64,000 bases of DNA from Rhizobiaceae bacterium (GTDB lineage: Bacteria; Pseudomonadota; Alphaproteobacteria; Rhizobiales; Rhizobiaceae): the NCBI GenBank assembly GCA_017640615.1, contig JAEPQK010000001.1, positions 496,001 to 560,000 on the forward strand. The letters are read 5' to 3'. The notes under the pieces were generated by a model. That model did not search any database and was not told where the DNA came from. It was given only the letters and a program-made list of their open reading frames with translations. Shown here in pieces: positions 45,765 to 54,118 of this stretch. Within the stretch, counting starts at the first letter, position 1. Each line of letters starts with the position of its first letter. The position numbers were made by a program, and so were the translations under genes.

Positions 45765-46358
45765 TCAGAAGGCGAAGGCGGTTTGGGCAGGATCGGCAGT
45801 CGGAGGGACAGCGCGCTCATGGGCGAGTAGCCGTTTCTTGGTGTCGGTTCCGCCCTCGGCCGAAAAGCCGCCAAGCTTGCCGCCCGCTGCGATGATGCGG
45901 TGGCAAGGTACGATGAGCGGGATCGGGTTGCGGCCAAGCGCCGTGCCGGTTTCGCGGGCGTGGCTGGGAAAGCCCGCGCGCTCCGCAAGTTCGCCATAGG
46001 TCACAACTTCGCCGTGGCCGAGACGTCGCGCGGCGCTATAGATCGCCTTGCGGAACGGGTCGGTGCCGGCCAGGTCGAGCGGCATGTCATCAAATCCGCT
46101 CTCGTCGCCTTCGGCATATGCGCGGATTGCCGCGACAGCTGAGCGTACTGGGGCGGGCAGGGCGGCTTCGTCCCCGGTCGGCTCTACCTCTGAACCGATC
46201 CGGCGGTCGAAAACGCGCCGCGCCGCCTCGAATGTCGGTTCAGGCAGCACGCAGCGGGTGATGCCCTTGTCGCTCCAAGCAATGGAGACGAAACCGAGTG
46301 CTGTCTCGAATATGAAAGCTCCGGGAGCCACTCCCGGCGGGAAGGATTTTTCGGTCAT
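45765..46358 (-). CDS. ogt: Methylated-DNA--protein-cysteine methyltransferase
   Basis: A 197-residue DNA repair protein with the active-site motif IPLIVPCHRIIAAGGKLGGF (Cys in PCHR near residue 150) and the DNA-binding helix region VVTYGELAERAG. It removes O6-alkylguanine lesions by transferring the alkyl group to its own cysteine. It lacks the Ada N-terminal zinc domain. AAGGG upstream supports the start at 46358 over an ATG five codons earlier. Confidence 0.93.
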   Translation of the reverse strand: MTEKSFPPGVAPGAFIFETALGFVSIAWSDKGITRCVLPEPTFEAARRVFDRRIGSEVEPTGDEAALPAPVRSAVAAIRAYAEGDESGFDDMPLDLAGTDPFRKAIYSAARRLGHGEVVTYGELAERAGFPSHARETGTALGRNPIPLIVPCHRIIAAGGKLGGFSAEGGTDTKKRLLAHERAVPPTADPAQTAFAF

Positions 46359-46539
46359 CGCGGCACCCTTCATCTGAGACAACGCTAACATGGATTCGGC
46401 ACTCGAACAAAGCGCGAACCGCGTGCTCCCGCCACCCGATTTCCGCGCGCATCTGGAGGTTGGGTTCGCCAGCGTCATTGTCGGTGGACATATGCGGGCT
46501 GCACCGAAACAATGCAGTGCAACTCACGAGGGGAAATTC

Positions 46540-46926
46540 ATGCGTCTGAAGATCGTCACCGCCATCATGCTCGCAATCTCAAGCGGCAGCGCATTTGCAC
46601 AGAATTGCGAAGACCCACAGACGCAGCTCGAGATGAACCATTGCGCAGGGCTCGCTTACGAGGCCGCTGACGCGCGGCTCAACGAGACCTATGGCGTGGT
46701 TCGGGCGCGGCTCGACGAGGCGGGCAGGGAGCAGCTCGTGGCCACGCAGCGCGCTTGGATCGTATTCCGCGATACCGAGTGCACCTTCCGCTCGCGCGGC
46801 GTTGAAGGCGGTACGATCTACGGCACGGTCTATTCGGGCTGTCTAGCCGACCTCACCGAACAGAGAACGGCGGACTTTGAAGAGATGCTGGCATGCCCCG
46901 AGGGCGATCTGAGCTGTCCTTTCTGA
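46540..46926 (+). CDS. LprI-like (DUF1311) exported protein
   Basis: A 128-residue protein with a signal peptide (AISSGSAFAQ, cleavage near 20) and the DUF1311/LprI domain: NCEDPQTQLEMNHCAGLAYE, TQRAWIVFRDTECTFRSRGV and a further Cys cluster (YSGCLADLTEQRTADFEEML, ACPEGDLSCPF). Relatives include the mycobacterial lysozyme inhibitor LprI; a similar role here is a guess. The longer frame from 46390 has no ribosome site. Confidence 0.8.
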   Translation: MRLKIVTAIMLAISSGSAFAQNCEDPQTQLEMNHCAGLAYEAADARLNETYGVVRARLDEAGREQLVATQRAWIVFRDTECTFRSRGVEGGTIYGTVYSGCLADLTEQRTADFEEMLACPEGDLSCPF

Positions 46927-46932
46927 GGCGAG

Positions 46933-47889
46933 CTACCACAAATTGGCGGTTTCGGCTTTAGCAGACCTGCGATAAGCAGCCGGCGCCTTGGACTGGTGTT
47001 TGCTGAAGGCGCGGCTGAACGCGGCTTCCGAACCGTATCCGACCTGTTCCGCAATTTCGATGATCGGCTCGTTCGATCCCGCAAGCATCTGGCGGGCGAC
47101 CTCCATACGCCAATGCGTGAGATAGCCGATCGGCGTCATGCCCATGCAGTCGGCGAAGCGCAACGCGAAAGCCGTCCGCGACATGCCAGCATTGCGCGCC
47201 AGCAGCTCGATCGTCCAGGGCTCGCCAGGCTTTTCGTGGATGGCTGCTAGCGCCCGCGCAATCTGCGGGTCGGCGAAACCGGCAAGCACCGTGCGGTCCG
47301 ACCCGGCCGTGGCCAGATAGGTTCGTAGCGCCTGGGCAAAAATAATCTCCGACAGTTTCAGCGCGATAAGGTCGCTGCCCATTTTCTGACGCCCGGCCTC
47401 GGCGCCGATCACCTTCAACGTCTGTTCCATCCATGCGCCCGCCGCTTCGCCATAATTTGCGATGTGGAGATGGCCGGGTAGCGCATCGATGAGCAGCGAG
47501 CGCGCATTGGGATCGAAAGCGAAATGCCCGCAGACGAGCTGCGTTGCGTGATCGGTGCCCGTCGGCCCGTAGACCAGCGCGCCTTTGCCTTCGAACCCGG
47601 ACTCCTCAATCACGTTTTCCAGTTGCACGGCGAGGTTTTCCGTCTTCGGGTCGCAATACATTGTGTGCGCGGCGCCGCGCATGATGATGATCAAATCGCC
47701 CTGCTCAAGAAGCACGGGCGGCTCGTCGGCCCGGATGCGTATCATGCATCGACCCTTATGCGCATAATGAAAGCGCGCGACGTTTTCGTAGGCTGGAACC
47801 CGGATGCTCCATGGGGAGGTGAAGGCGGTGCGGAAATAAAGTGTCCCCGCCAGCCGCATGTGGGAGAGAATGTCGCTCAGCAAATCCAT
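46933..47889 (-). CDS. AraC-family regulator with cupin sensor domain
   Basis: A 318-residue regulator: N-terminal cupin-like domain (about 1-170, RVPAYENVARFHYAHKGRCM, LLEQGDLIIIMRGAAHTMYC) and C-terminal double helix-turn-helix (RNAGMSRTAFALRFADCMGM, IAEQVGYGSEAAFSRAFSKH). It probably responds to a small molecule; target genes are not obvious. It converges with the LprI-like gene, whose stop is 7 bp away, and is divergent from the DUF4142 gene. Confidence 0.9.
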   Translation of the reverse strand: MDLLSDILSHMRLAGTLYFRTAFTSPWSIRVPAYENVARFHYAHKGRCMIRIRADEPPVLLEQGDLIIIMRGAAHTMYCDPKTENLAVQLENVIEESGFEGKGALVYGPTGTDHATQLVCGHFAFDPNARSLLIDALPGHLHIANYGEAAGAWMEQTLKVIGAEAGRQKMGSDLIALKLSEIIFAQALRTYLATAGSDRTVLAGFADPQIARALAAIHEKPGEPWTIELLARNAGMSRTAFALRFADCMGMTPIGYLTHWRMEVARQMLAGSNEPIIEIAEQVGYGSEAAFSRAFSKHQSKAPAAYRRSAKAETANLW

Positions 47890-48057
47890 GCTGACTTTAT
47901 CTCACCTACCGCACGATACGTCCAACAGTTCTGTATGTTCTGAACGCTGGATCAATTTTGGTGAACGGTCAGCCATTCATCGAATGAGCTGTTTCCTTTT
48001 TGGTTTCCGAGGTGAGCGGCCGTCGCGGCCCTCGGTAATTCGGAAAGGAACCTAACA

Positions 48058-48591
48058 ATGAAAAAACTCTCATCGTTGGCGGCGGCCGGCGTTGCCGCAT
48101 TTTTGCTGGTGTCGCCCGTGGCGGCGCAGGAGGCAGCCGACCTCAACGACCTCGAAATCGCGCATGTCGCTTATGTCGCCGACAATATCGACATTCGTTA
48201 TGCGCATCTGGCGCTCGCGATTTCGACCAACCCTGCGATCCATGAATTCGCCCGCACAATGATCCGTGACCATAGCGCGGTGAACGATCAGGCGCTGGCG
48301 CTGCTCGACAAGCTGGGCGCGGAGGCACAGGACAATTTTCTCAGCCAGGCGTTGCTGGAAAACGCCGACAAGCTGGTCGACGAAATGGCTGGTTTGCGCG
48401 GTGCGGCGTTCGACAAGCGCTATGCAGAAAACGAGCTCGCTTACCATATTGCCGTGAACGATCTGGTCGAAAACACCTTCATTCCCAACATCGAAAACGT
48501 CGAAGTGAAGGCGCTCTTCGAGGCCGGGCTTGAGATATTCAAGGCGCATCAGGGCCATGCCGAAATGATGGTTGAGCAGGTTTCGCAATGA
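48058..48591 (+). CDS. DUF4142 family exported protein
   Basis: A 177-residue protein with a signal peptide (VAAFLLVSPVAAQE) and a four-helix bundle of the DUF4142 family: EIAHVAYVADNIDIRYAHLA, EFARTMIRDHSAVNDQALAL and HIAVNDLVENTFIPN. The ferritin-like bundle has several His and Glu, but a metal role is unproven. AAAGGAA precedes the ATG. It overlaps the cupredoxin gene by ATGA (48588-48591), indicating a functional pair. Confidence 0.88.
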   Translation: MKKLSSLAAAGVAAFLLVSPVAAQEAADLNDLEIAHVAYVADNIDIRYAHLALAISTNPAIHEFARTMIRDHSAVNDQALALLDKLGAEAQDNFLSQALLENADKLVDEMAGLRGAAFDKRYAENELAYHIAVNDLVENTFIPNIENVEVKALFEAGLEIFKAHQGHAEMMVEQVSQ

Positions 48592-48959
48592 GTGTGCGGA
48601 ACCGGCGATCCGTGCTCGCGGGCGGTGTGGCGGCATTGGCCGCCGCGCTGTCCGGTGTGCGGGTGGCGGGCGCTCATGACGGTGAAGACCACGGCGCAGA
48701 GGGCGCGGTGCACCATTTGGTGACGATCGAGCGTTTCAAATTCGAGCCGGCCGAGCTTTCGGTCAGCGTTGGCGACACGATCACCTGGATGAATGCAGAC
48801 ATCGCACCGCACACGGCAACCGCCAAGGACGGCAGTTGGGACACCGGGACCATCAAAAAGGGCGAGGCGATATCCATCACCGTCGCCCCCGGCATGACAG
48901 GCGGCTATTTCTGCCGGTTCCACCCAGCGATGAAGGCAGAGCTGGAGATCGACGCCTGA
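48588..48959 (+). CDS. Exported cupredoxin (plastocyanin/azurin-like)
   Basis: A 123-residue copper protein. The signal has a Tat-like RNRRSVLAGG start. The copper ligands are in place: His 75 (APHTAT), Cys 109, His 112 and Met 115 (FCRFHPAMKA). It would carry electrons or copper in the periplasm. Translation is coupled to the DUF4142 gene by overlap. A His-rich stretch (HDGEDHGAEGAVHH) after the signal may bind metal. Confidence 0.9.
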   Translation: MSVRNRRSVLAGGVAALAAALSGVRVAGAHDGEDHGAEGAVHHLVTIERFKFEPAELSVSVGDTITWMNADIAPHTATAKDGSWDTGTIKKGEAISITVAPGMTGGYFCRFHPAMKAELEIDA

Positions 48960-49042
48960 ACCGCCAATGAAAAACCGCCGTTTATGGCCGGTTCTAAGCA
49001 AAAGAATTACCGAGCGTTAAGGCCTCATGGCTATCGGAGGGC

Positions 49043-49534
49043 ATGGGCAAATCGACGAAAAAGCCGGAAGCGGCGGCCGAGCCAAAGAAGCGGTCGAAGC
49101 TTATTCTTGGGTTGGTCGCGGCCGCGCCGCTGGTGCTGGGCGCCGGCGGCTATGCCGTCTGGGCGTTCTACCTTGCAACGCCGGATGCGGTTGAGGCTCA
49201 CGCGGCCGAAGGCGGGGAGACCGACGACATGAAGGTCGCGGCGGTGCCGCGCGAAATCATGGCGGAATCCTCCTTCACCCATTCCTATGCGCTTTCCGTG
49301 CTCGTGCGCGAAAAATGCGGACCGTCCGACGCTCCGGCACTGCGCCAGATAAGCAATGCCGAAGCAGCGGAAGACGGGTTGCTGGCACAGCTCTCCTGGG
49401 AAGCCGCCGCACGCCGCACGCAATTGCTGAAGGCAAAGTCCTGCGGCTATCTGCTGGGCGAGATCGCCGATGCCGACGCCAAGGCGACCGAGGCGCTTGC
49501 TGAGATGGAAGCCGGGAAAGCCAAAGGCCACTAG
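49043..49534 (+). CDS. Hypothetical membrane-anchored protein
   Basis: A 163-residue protein: basic N-terminal tail, one membrane segment (SKLILGLVAAAPLVLGAGGY, residues ~18-37), then an Ala-rich periplasmic part with two Cys (EKCGPSD, KSCGYL) and helical predictions. I do not recognise the family. GGAGGG a few bases upstream fits the ATG at 49043. Confidence 0.7.
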   Translation: MGKSTKKPEAAAEPKKRSKLILGLVAAAPLVLGAGGYAVWAFYLATPDAVEAHAAEGGETDDMKVAAVPREIMAESSFTHSYALSVLVREKCGPSDAPALRQISNAEAAEDGLLAQLSWEAAARRTQLLKAKSCGYLLGEIADADAKATEALAEMEAGKAKGH

Positions 49535-49546
49535 GCCACCTCTCGA

Positions 49547-49570
49547 CCATGCCATTGGACAATGGCATGG
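49547..49570. repeat. Perfect inverted repeat
   Basis: CCATGCCATTG (49547-49557) and CAATGGCATGG (49560-49570) form an 11-bp perfect inverted repeat with a 2-base centre. It lies 12 bp after the previous stop and 54 bp before the next start and has no T-run. It could be an operator or a terminator stem. Confidence 0.5.
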
Positions 49571-49624
49571 CACGCGGGAACAATAGCCCCCATCCGCACT
49601 GCGTGGATAACTTTGGGGGGCGCC

Positions 49625-50311
49625 ATGGTTCTGATCGCACGGGTTCTGCTCTTTGTCCTGATCGTTGCAATTGCCGCGGTGGTGGGCGCATTCGGCGCGT
49701 TTTTCGGGCTCTATTTCATTGGCCGCCTGATGGGCGCGAGCGACTTCGAAGGCGCATTGGCGATGGGCGCCGCTGGCTTCATGCCGGCCGGCGCGGTTAT
49801 CGGCGCGATTGTGGGCGCGATCGTAGCCTGGCGGCTCGTCCGAAAGCTCGAGCGGCGCGCCACGCTGGGCGCCGGCTACGGCCTCGCCGGCGTGGTCGCG
49901 CTGGGTGCCGCCGGCTGGTTCGGGCTGGACTATTACCAGCAGGGCGGGCCCTACGCGGTGGAGGAGGAGCCGACCGTGCTAATCGAATGGCGGCTGCCGG
50001 AACAGGTGTCGGCCTCCGACGTTGTTGCCTACCGTTTCACCATGCGTTCGACCTTCATGGACTGGACGCTCAACACCGCATGGGACGAGCCGCCGGCGCG
50101 GGAGGAGGAAGGGCGCACCGTGCTGCGCTTTCGCGGCAGCATCCGCTGGCGGCGGGAGGGGCGCATTTTCCAGCTCTGGAAGTTCCCGCAGCATGACGAC
50201 CGCATCACGGTCGAACTGAAGCTCGGTGCCGACCCGGAGGCGCAAGCCGACTATGGCCCCTGGCGCGAGGCGGGCGAGGGGCATGCGTTTCGCACGAAGG
50301 TCGTGCGGTAA
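49625..50311 (+). CDS. Hypothetical membrane protein
   Basis: A 228-residue protein with about three hydrophobic segments in the first 100 residues (VLLFVLIVAIAAVVGAFGAF, GAAGFMPAGAVIGAIVGAIV, LAGVVALGAAGWFGLDYY) and a soluble C-terminal beta-rich domain (VLIEWRLPEQVSASDVVAYR, VELKLGADPEAQADYGPWRE). No family is recognised. GGGGGG 7 bases upstream fits ATG 49625. Confidence 0.75.
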   Translation: MVLIARVLLFVLIVAIAAVVGAFGAFFGLYFIGRLMGASDFEGALAMGAAGFMPAGAVIGAIVGAIVAWRLVRKLERRATLGAGYGLAGVVALGAAGWFGLDYYQQGGPYAVEEEPTVLIEWRLPEQVSASDVVAYRFTMRSTFMDWTLNTAWDEPPAREEEGRTVLRFRGSIRWRREGRIFQLWKFPQHDDRITVELKLGADPEAQADYGPWREAGEGHAFRTKVVR

Positions 50312-50395
50312 GAAATTTCTTCGCGCTTGCCGGAAACAGTGCCTTTCGTTATGAGGGCGGCGGGTGGGGAGTTTCCGTTTTTCGGATCGTTGCTG

Positions 50396-51040
50396 ATGTC
50401 CCCGTCGTTCAAATCCTTCCCGCAGATATCGTTCGCGCTGGCACTCTCGCTCGGCTCGCTTACGCTCGCCGGCTGCACATCGTCGGGCGGCATGGCGCAG
50501 CAGCTGCAGACCGCAGCACTCGAGGAAGCCGCGCTTCCCGATGAGGTGAGTGCGGTGCCCGGCGAGCGCGGCGAGGGTTTCACGCTTGCCTCCTATGCGG
50601 GGTCGACGCCGACGGAGACCGTGTTTGCGCCTGCCGGCCGCTTCGGTCCCGATAGTGTTGCCGCGCGCAGTCCTGAACTCGACCTTCTGATCGCGAGATA
50701 TGCCAAGCATTACGACGTGCCGGAGCGGCTGGTGCGGCGCGTGGTGAAGCGCGAAAGCATGTTCGATCCTGCCGCGCGCAACGGGCCCTATTGGGGGCTG
50801 ATGCAGATCCTGCCGCAGACCGCCCGCACCATGGGCCACCGGGGCGAGGCCGAGGAACTGCTCGACGCCGAAACCAACCTGAAATATGCGGTGCGTTATT
50901 TGCGCGGCGCTTATCTGACGGCCGGCGGCGACGAGGACCAGGCGGTGCGGCTTTACGCGCGCGGCTATTATTACGACGCCAAGGCCGCCGGGCTGCTCGA
51001 CGAGACCGGGCTCGGCCGCGACCGCCGGCGGATGAATTAG
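50396..51040 (+). CDS. Lytic transglycosylase lipoprotein (SLT family)
   Basis: A 214-residue exported protein with a lipoprotein signal (ALALSLGSLTLAGC, lipobox LAGC near residue 25) and an SLT domain: catalytic Glu in VVKRESMFDPAARNGPYWGL, then MQILPQTARTMG and NLKYAVRYLRGAY. It cleaves the peptidoglycan glycan strand. Start 50396 is selected for its clean signal; 50351 is an alternative. It is the last core gene before the accessory island. Confidence 0.9.
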   Translation: MSPSFKSFPQISFALALSLGSLTLAGCTSSGGMAQQLQTAALEEAALPDEVSAVPGERGEGFTLASYAGSTPTETVFAPAGRFGPDSVAARSPELDLLIARYAKHYDVPERLVRRVVKRESMFDPAARNGPYWGLMQILPQTARTMGHRGEAEELLDAETNLKYAVRYLRGAYLTAGGDEDQAVRLYARGYYYDAKAAGLLDETGLGRDRRRMN

Positions 51041-51049
51041 GGAAGTTTT

Positions 51050-51270
51050 TCGCTTCTTTTTCGCTCACGGGTCACATCGCTCACTGCGTTCGCTGACCCT
51101 CCGCGGGGGCGGGCCACCCGGCCCGACGCCCAGTCGGGCTTGCGGCCTTCGGCCGTTGGGTTTCGCTCACGGCTATTCGTCGCTGCGCGACGGTCTCTGC
51201 GGGGGCGCCGGACGACCGGCGGCGCGCAGTCGCGCGCTCGGCCTGCGGCCGGATTCTCTTCCGTCAAGGG
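51050..51270. repeat. Two imperfect tandem repeat units
   Basis: Two stretches of about 85 bases share a plan: CACGG, a GC-rich inverted segment (GCGGGGGCG), a second inverted segment and GGCC(T)TGCGGCC. The first spans about 51067-51165, the second about 51168-51260. The unit also supplies the last 30 codons of the hypothetical gene on the other strand. Confidence 0.5.
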
Positions 51271-51715
51271 GGAGGGGCGCCTCATCCTCGAACACCAGCG
51301 GCACCTTGGCGTAACGCACCGGCGGCGGCGGCGGGGCTTCGGCGCCCTGACAGCGCCAATGCCACAGAACCTGTTTGACCTCGTCGCGCAGCTGATCGAC
51401 GCGTTCGAACTCCGTCGGCTCGCAAGGCGGCACCAGCGGATAGAGATAACCGTCGTTCCACCGGTCCTGCGGCCGGCGCCCCGCACAGAGGCCCTTGCGG
51501 CGGCAGGCGCGCAAGGCACAGCGCCTGTGGTTGCCGAGCCTTGTGCAGACCCACTGCATGAGCCCGAGAAAGATGCCGGCGTTGCGGAAATGCCGAGCGC
51601 GTGCCCGCTGAAAATGCGCCCACTGCTCGTCAGTGCCGAAGCGCGGGTGTGGCGGCACCTTGAACACCGGCCAGGGGTTTGGGAATGGGGTGGTGGATTC
51701 GCAGGGGAGGTTCAT
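51173..51715 (-). CDS. Rhizobial hypothetical protein with Cys cluster
   Basis: A 180-residue protein starting at ATG 51715 after AGGAA. The middle contains GNHRRCALRACRRKGLCAGR, a Cys-Arg-rich segment I have seen in small rhizobial proteins of unknown function, and a Pro-rich part. The last ~30 residues (ESGRRPSARLRAAGRPAPPQ) are read from repeat sequence, suggesting the original C-terminus was replaced. The upstream extension of the frame to 51919 is a repeat and is excluded. Confidence 0.6.
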   Translation of the reverse strand: MNLPCESTTPFPNPWPVFKVPPHPRFGTDEQWAHFQRARARHFRNAGIFLGLMQWVCTRLGNHRRCALRACRRKGLCAGRRPQDRWNDGYLYPLVPPCEPTEFERVDQLRDEVKQVLWHWRCQGAEAPPPPPVRYAKVPLVFEDEAPLPLDGRESGRRPSARLRAAGRPAPPQRPSRSDE

Positions 51716-51740
51716 TTCCTTGCCTGGGGTTGGAGGGTGC

Positions 51741-51870
51741 GGCGGCCTTACCTCCCCTCGATGGGGAGGTCGGCGAGTGCAACGAGCCGGGTGGGGTGAC
51801 GCCTTGCTGCAACCCCCACTCCGCTCCTTCGACAAGCTCAGGACCGACCCTCCCCACAAGGGGGAGGGTG
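51741..51870. repeat. REP-like palindrome pair
   Basis: ACCTCCCC (51750-51757) pairs with GGGGAGGT (51763-51770), and CCCTCCCC (51848-51855) with GGGGAGGG (51861-51868). Between them lies TCCTTCGACAAGCTCAGGA (51825-51843), a short palindrome-like motif common in proteobacterial intergenic repeats. The family is that of 124-236. Confidence 0.75.
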
Positions 51871-52842
51871 GGCGCGCGCAAACATCGCCACGCCCGCCGA
51901 AGCGTCTGGCTGTTGTCAAAGAGCGCGCCTTTGCGAAGATCGCTACGCGATCTTGCTGGGCGCCGTCGCCAGAACCCTGCGGGTTCGGCTTGGTAAGGCG
52001 GACGGCCGCAGGGCCGCTCGTCTGTCGTTAGCGTGCAGCCTCGCGGCCGTCCGCCCGGCGTTTTTGAAGTCCGCGTCCGTTCCGCTTCCGCCGTCCCGAG
52101 GGACGAACCTAGTGCACCGTCCGGCACGCGCGGGCCGTATTACCCGCAGGGGAACCCTTGGACACGGCCTCCCCGGTCTCAGCTTACGAGGCTGAAACGG
52201 AGGCGCCGGTTCCTCTCCGCACGCTCACCGTCATGATCGGCGTTCCCGCGAGAAGAACTGAGGTGATGGTAAGGGCGGTGGAGAGGGTGTGGGATAGAAA
52301 AGGCAGTCGGCAGTGGGAAATCGGCAGTCGGGGCAAAGGGTTGGCGTGGATGAGAATTTCTCCGGTGCCGAATCTGTCCACGCAGTGTTTGCGATTTTGC
52401 CGGTGCCACCACTGTCGTCATCCCGGCCAAGGGAGCATCGCGACCGCGAGCCGGGATCCATTCCGGAACGGCTCTCACCTGGCACCAGAATAACGGAATG
52501 GGCCCCGGACAGGCTTACGCCTTCCGGGGTGACGCGCGGAGGTGGCCACGCGCGGTTGCGTCTGATTGCCAGGGTCCAGTCCATTCCCGCCTCGCATTGA
52601 CCTGCGGGATTGTCGGTGCGGTTTGGCGAGCGTGGATAGAAAATTGGGTGGTGAGTGGGGAATGGTGAGTAGGGCAAGGGGTTGGTCGGCCAAGGCATGT
52701 ATTTGCGCAGAATCTATCCACTCTTCACTTTCAACCACGCCTGTGTGCTTGGTGTGCGGAACTACCGTCGATCTAAGCAATCAATTGGAACAGCGGACTA
52801 AGGACTCTAAAGTCCGGATTCGCAATGCGCGGGAGATTTTCC
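51871..52842. other. Non-coding mosaic of repeat remnants
   Basis: Nearly 1 kb without a convincing gene. It contains several repeat types: AAGTCCG/GGCC-rich palindromes (52000-52070), a GGCAGTCGGCAGTGGGAAATC run with the motif repeated (52305-52335), GTCATCCCGGCC and CCGGGATCCATTCC segments (52420-52465), and GGGAATGGTGAGTAGGG-type low-complexity sequence (52650-52680). Base composition shifts to AT-rich near 52700. I see no integrase, tRNA or origin. Confidence 0.6.
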
Positions 52843-53454
52843 ATGACGACACAGGATGCACCCTCAGCGAGGTTACCTTACTTCAAGTCCCTAACCGATA
52901 GGTGCAGAACGGCTGTGGGCATTAGAATCAAAGCAGCCGCAAAGGCCGGCGTGTTGGCTGAGATTGGTAACTACACGATATTTGAAGGCCACCAAACAAA
53001 GCTCCGCCGGCATGATGAATCTCTCGATGAAACAGAAATAATGGCGTCGTCCGCCGAAATATTGGCCGAACGAATGGACCTTGAAAATATAGATAGGGCA
53101 TATGTAGAAAATAAGATAAATGAACTGGCGCGCCAGCTTAATGAAAGCATGACAAAAGAGCTATTTGAGACGATTAACGCTGTAACTGAAAAGACCGGTA
53201 ACGTCGTCGAATCAGGCGGGCCGTTGACCAACGAAAAGATGTTGGAAATTCAACGCATGATGCCGGCGTTATCGGACCCTTTCGAAGACGGAAATCTGAT
53301 GATGGTCGTATCTCCGAACATGATGGAGCGCATTCAAGAATTGGAGAAAGAATTTCAAAGCTCGCCTTCTCTTAAGAAGAAATATGAGGCGATGAGGATT
53401 GAGAAATATGAGGAATATAGAAGCAATCGGCTTGATAGAGAATTGGCTGGATAG
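52843..53454 (+). CDS. AT-rich hypothetical protein of the accessory block
   Basis: A 203-residue protein from ATG 52843 (GGGAGA 8 bases upstream). It looks alpha-helical with a C-terminal coiled coil (MERIQELEKEFQSSPSLKKK) and a central helix-rich stretch (IMASSAEILAERMDLENIDR). No family is recognised. Its last 47 bases overlap the nuclease gene that follows, so the two form an operon. Codon use is clearly more AT-rich than in flanking genes, indicating horizontal transfer. Confidence 0.7.
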   Translation: MTTQDAPSARLPYFKSLTDRCRTAVGIRIKAAAKAGVLAEIGNYTIFEGHQTKLRRHDESLDETEIMASSAEILAERMDLENIDRAYVENKINELARQLNESMTKELFETINAVTEKTGNVVESGGPLTNEKMLEIQRMMPALSDPFEDGNLMMVVSPNMMERIQELEKEFQSSPSLKKKYEAMRIEKYEEYRSNRLDRELAG

Positions 53455-54109
53455 TGTTGGGGAACGCGGTTATCAGCTAGCTTTTATATCGGCGCTTTTC
53501 CGGTCCGGCTATACGATAGTCCATAATACAAGCCACAACTCACTAGAACTTGGAAAAGACGTCATTGCGATGTCGCCAGAAGGTGAGTGGTTTGCATTTC
53601 AGCTAAAAGGCAATCCGGGGGGGCGATTCACGATTTCGCAGTGGCAATCTCACACACTGCAATTGGTGCAGCTCTGCCGGATGCCTATCCGCGACATAGT
53701 TAGGGGGCGCATAGTTCGCAGATTTATACCTGTGCTTGTGACAAATGGGGAAATAGAAGAAGACGTTCAATCTGCTTTGGAATTGTTCAACAAGGAGCCC
53801 TCAAATCGCGCTAGCGAGGCTGCACCGCTTCGAATGTGGAATCGCGGCAAACTGCTGGAGCTGTTTGCCGAAGAATCCGAGCTGATTTGGCCGCATCGAA
53901 CACAATCGCAAGTTGCCTTTCTTCGCGGTGTTGTGCGTGATTTTCGAGAAGAAGCCGATATTCGCGAATTTCAGCGAATAATTGACGAGCTGTTGGGATT
54001 GGAGCTGAAGTCGATCTCCAAAAATAATGCCCTATCGAGGATTATATCGGCATATTTTGCCACCGCGCTTTATACCTCTTCGTATGTTGATAATTTAAAC
54101 TTATTCTAG
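53408..54109 (+). CDS. Mrr-like nuclease-domain protein (N-terminal part)
   Basis: A 233-residue product whose N-terminal part fits the PD-(D/E)XK fold of Mrr-type nucleases: GYQLAFISALFRSGYTIVHN, then D51 in ELGKDVIA and QxK (Q65, K67) in EWFAFQLKGN. Residues 80-233 are helical. It ends at a TAG (54107-54109) and the same frame continues for 302 codons after four sense codons, so the gene is probably one 540-residue protein with a nonsense codon. GAGG upstream supports ATG 53408. Possible role in DNA defence (inference). Confidence 0.7.
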   Translation: MRNIEAIGLIENWLDSVGERGYQLAFISALFRSGYTIVHNTSHNSLELGKDVIAMSPEGEWFAFQLKGNPGGRFTISQWQSHTLQLVQLCRMPIRDIVRGRIVRRFIPVLVTNGEIEEDVQSALELFNKEPSNRASEAAPLRMWNRGKLLELFAEESELIWPHRTQSQVAFLRGVVRDFREEADIREFQRIIDELLGLELKSISKNNALSRIISAYFATALYTSSYVDNLNLF

Positions 54110-54118
54110 TCTATACGT

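Noticed and set aside
50360..50390. GGAAAC...CGTT before the lytic transglycosylase
   Set aside because: The first box is imperfect and the gap is only about 9 bases.
51037..52842. Integrase, tRNA attachment site or origin in the accessory island
   Set aside because: None could be found by reading both strands; the island borders are defined only by core genes and the carB end copies.
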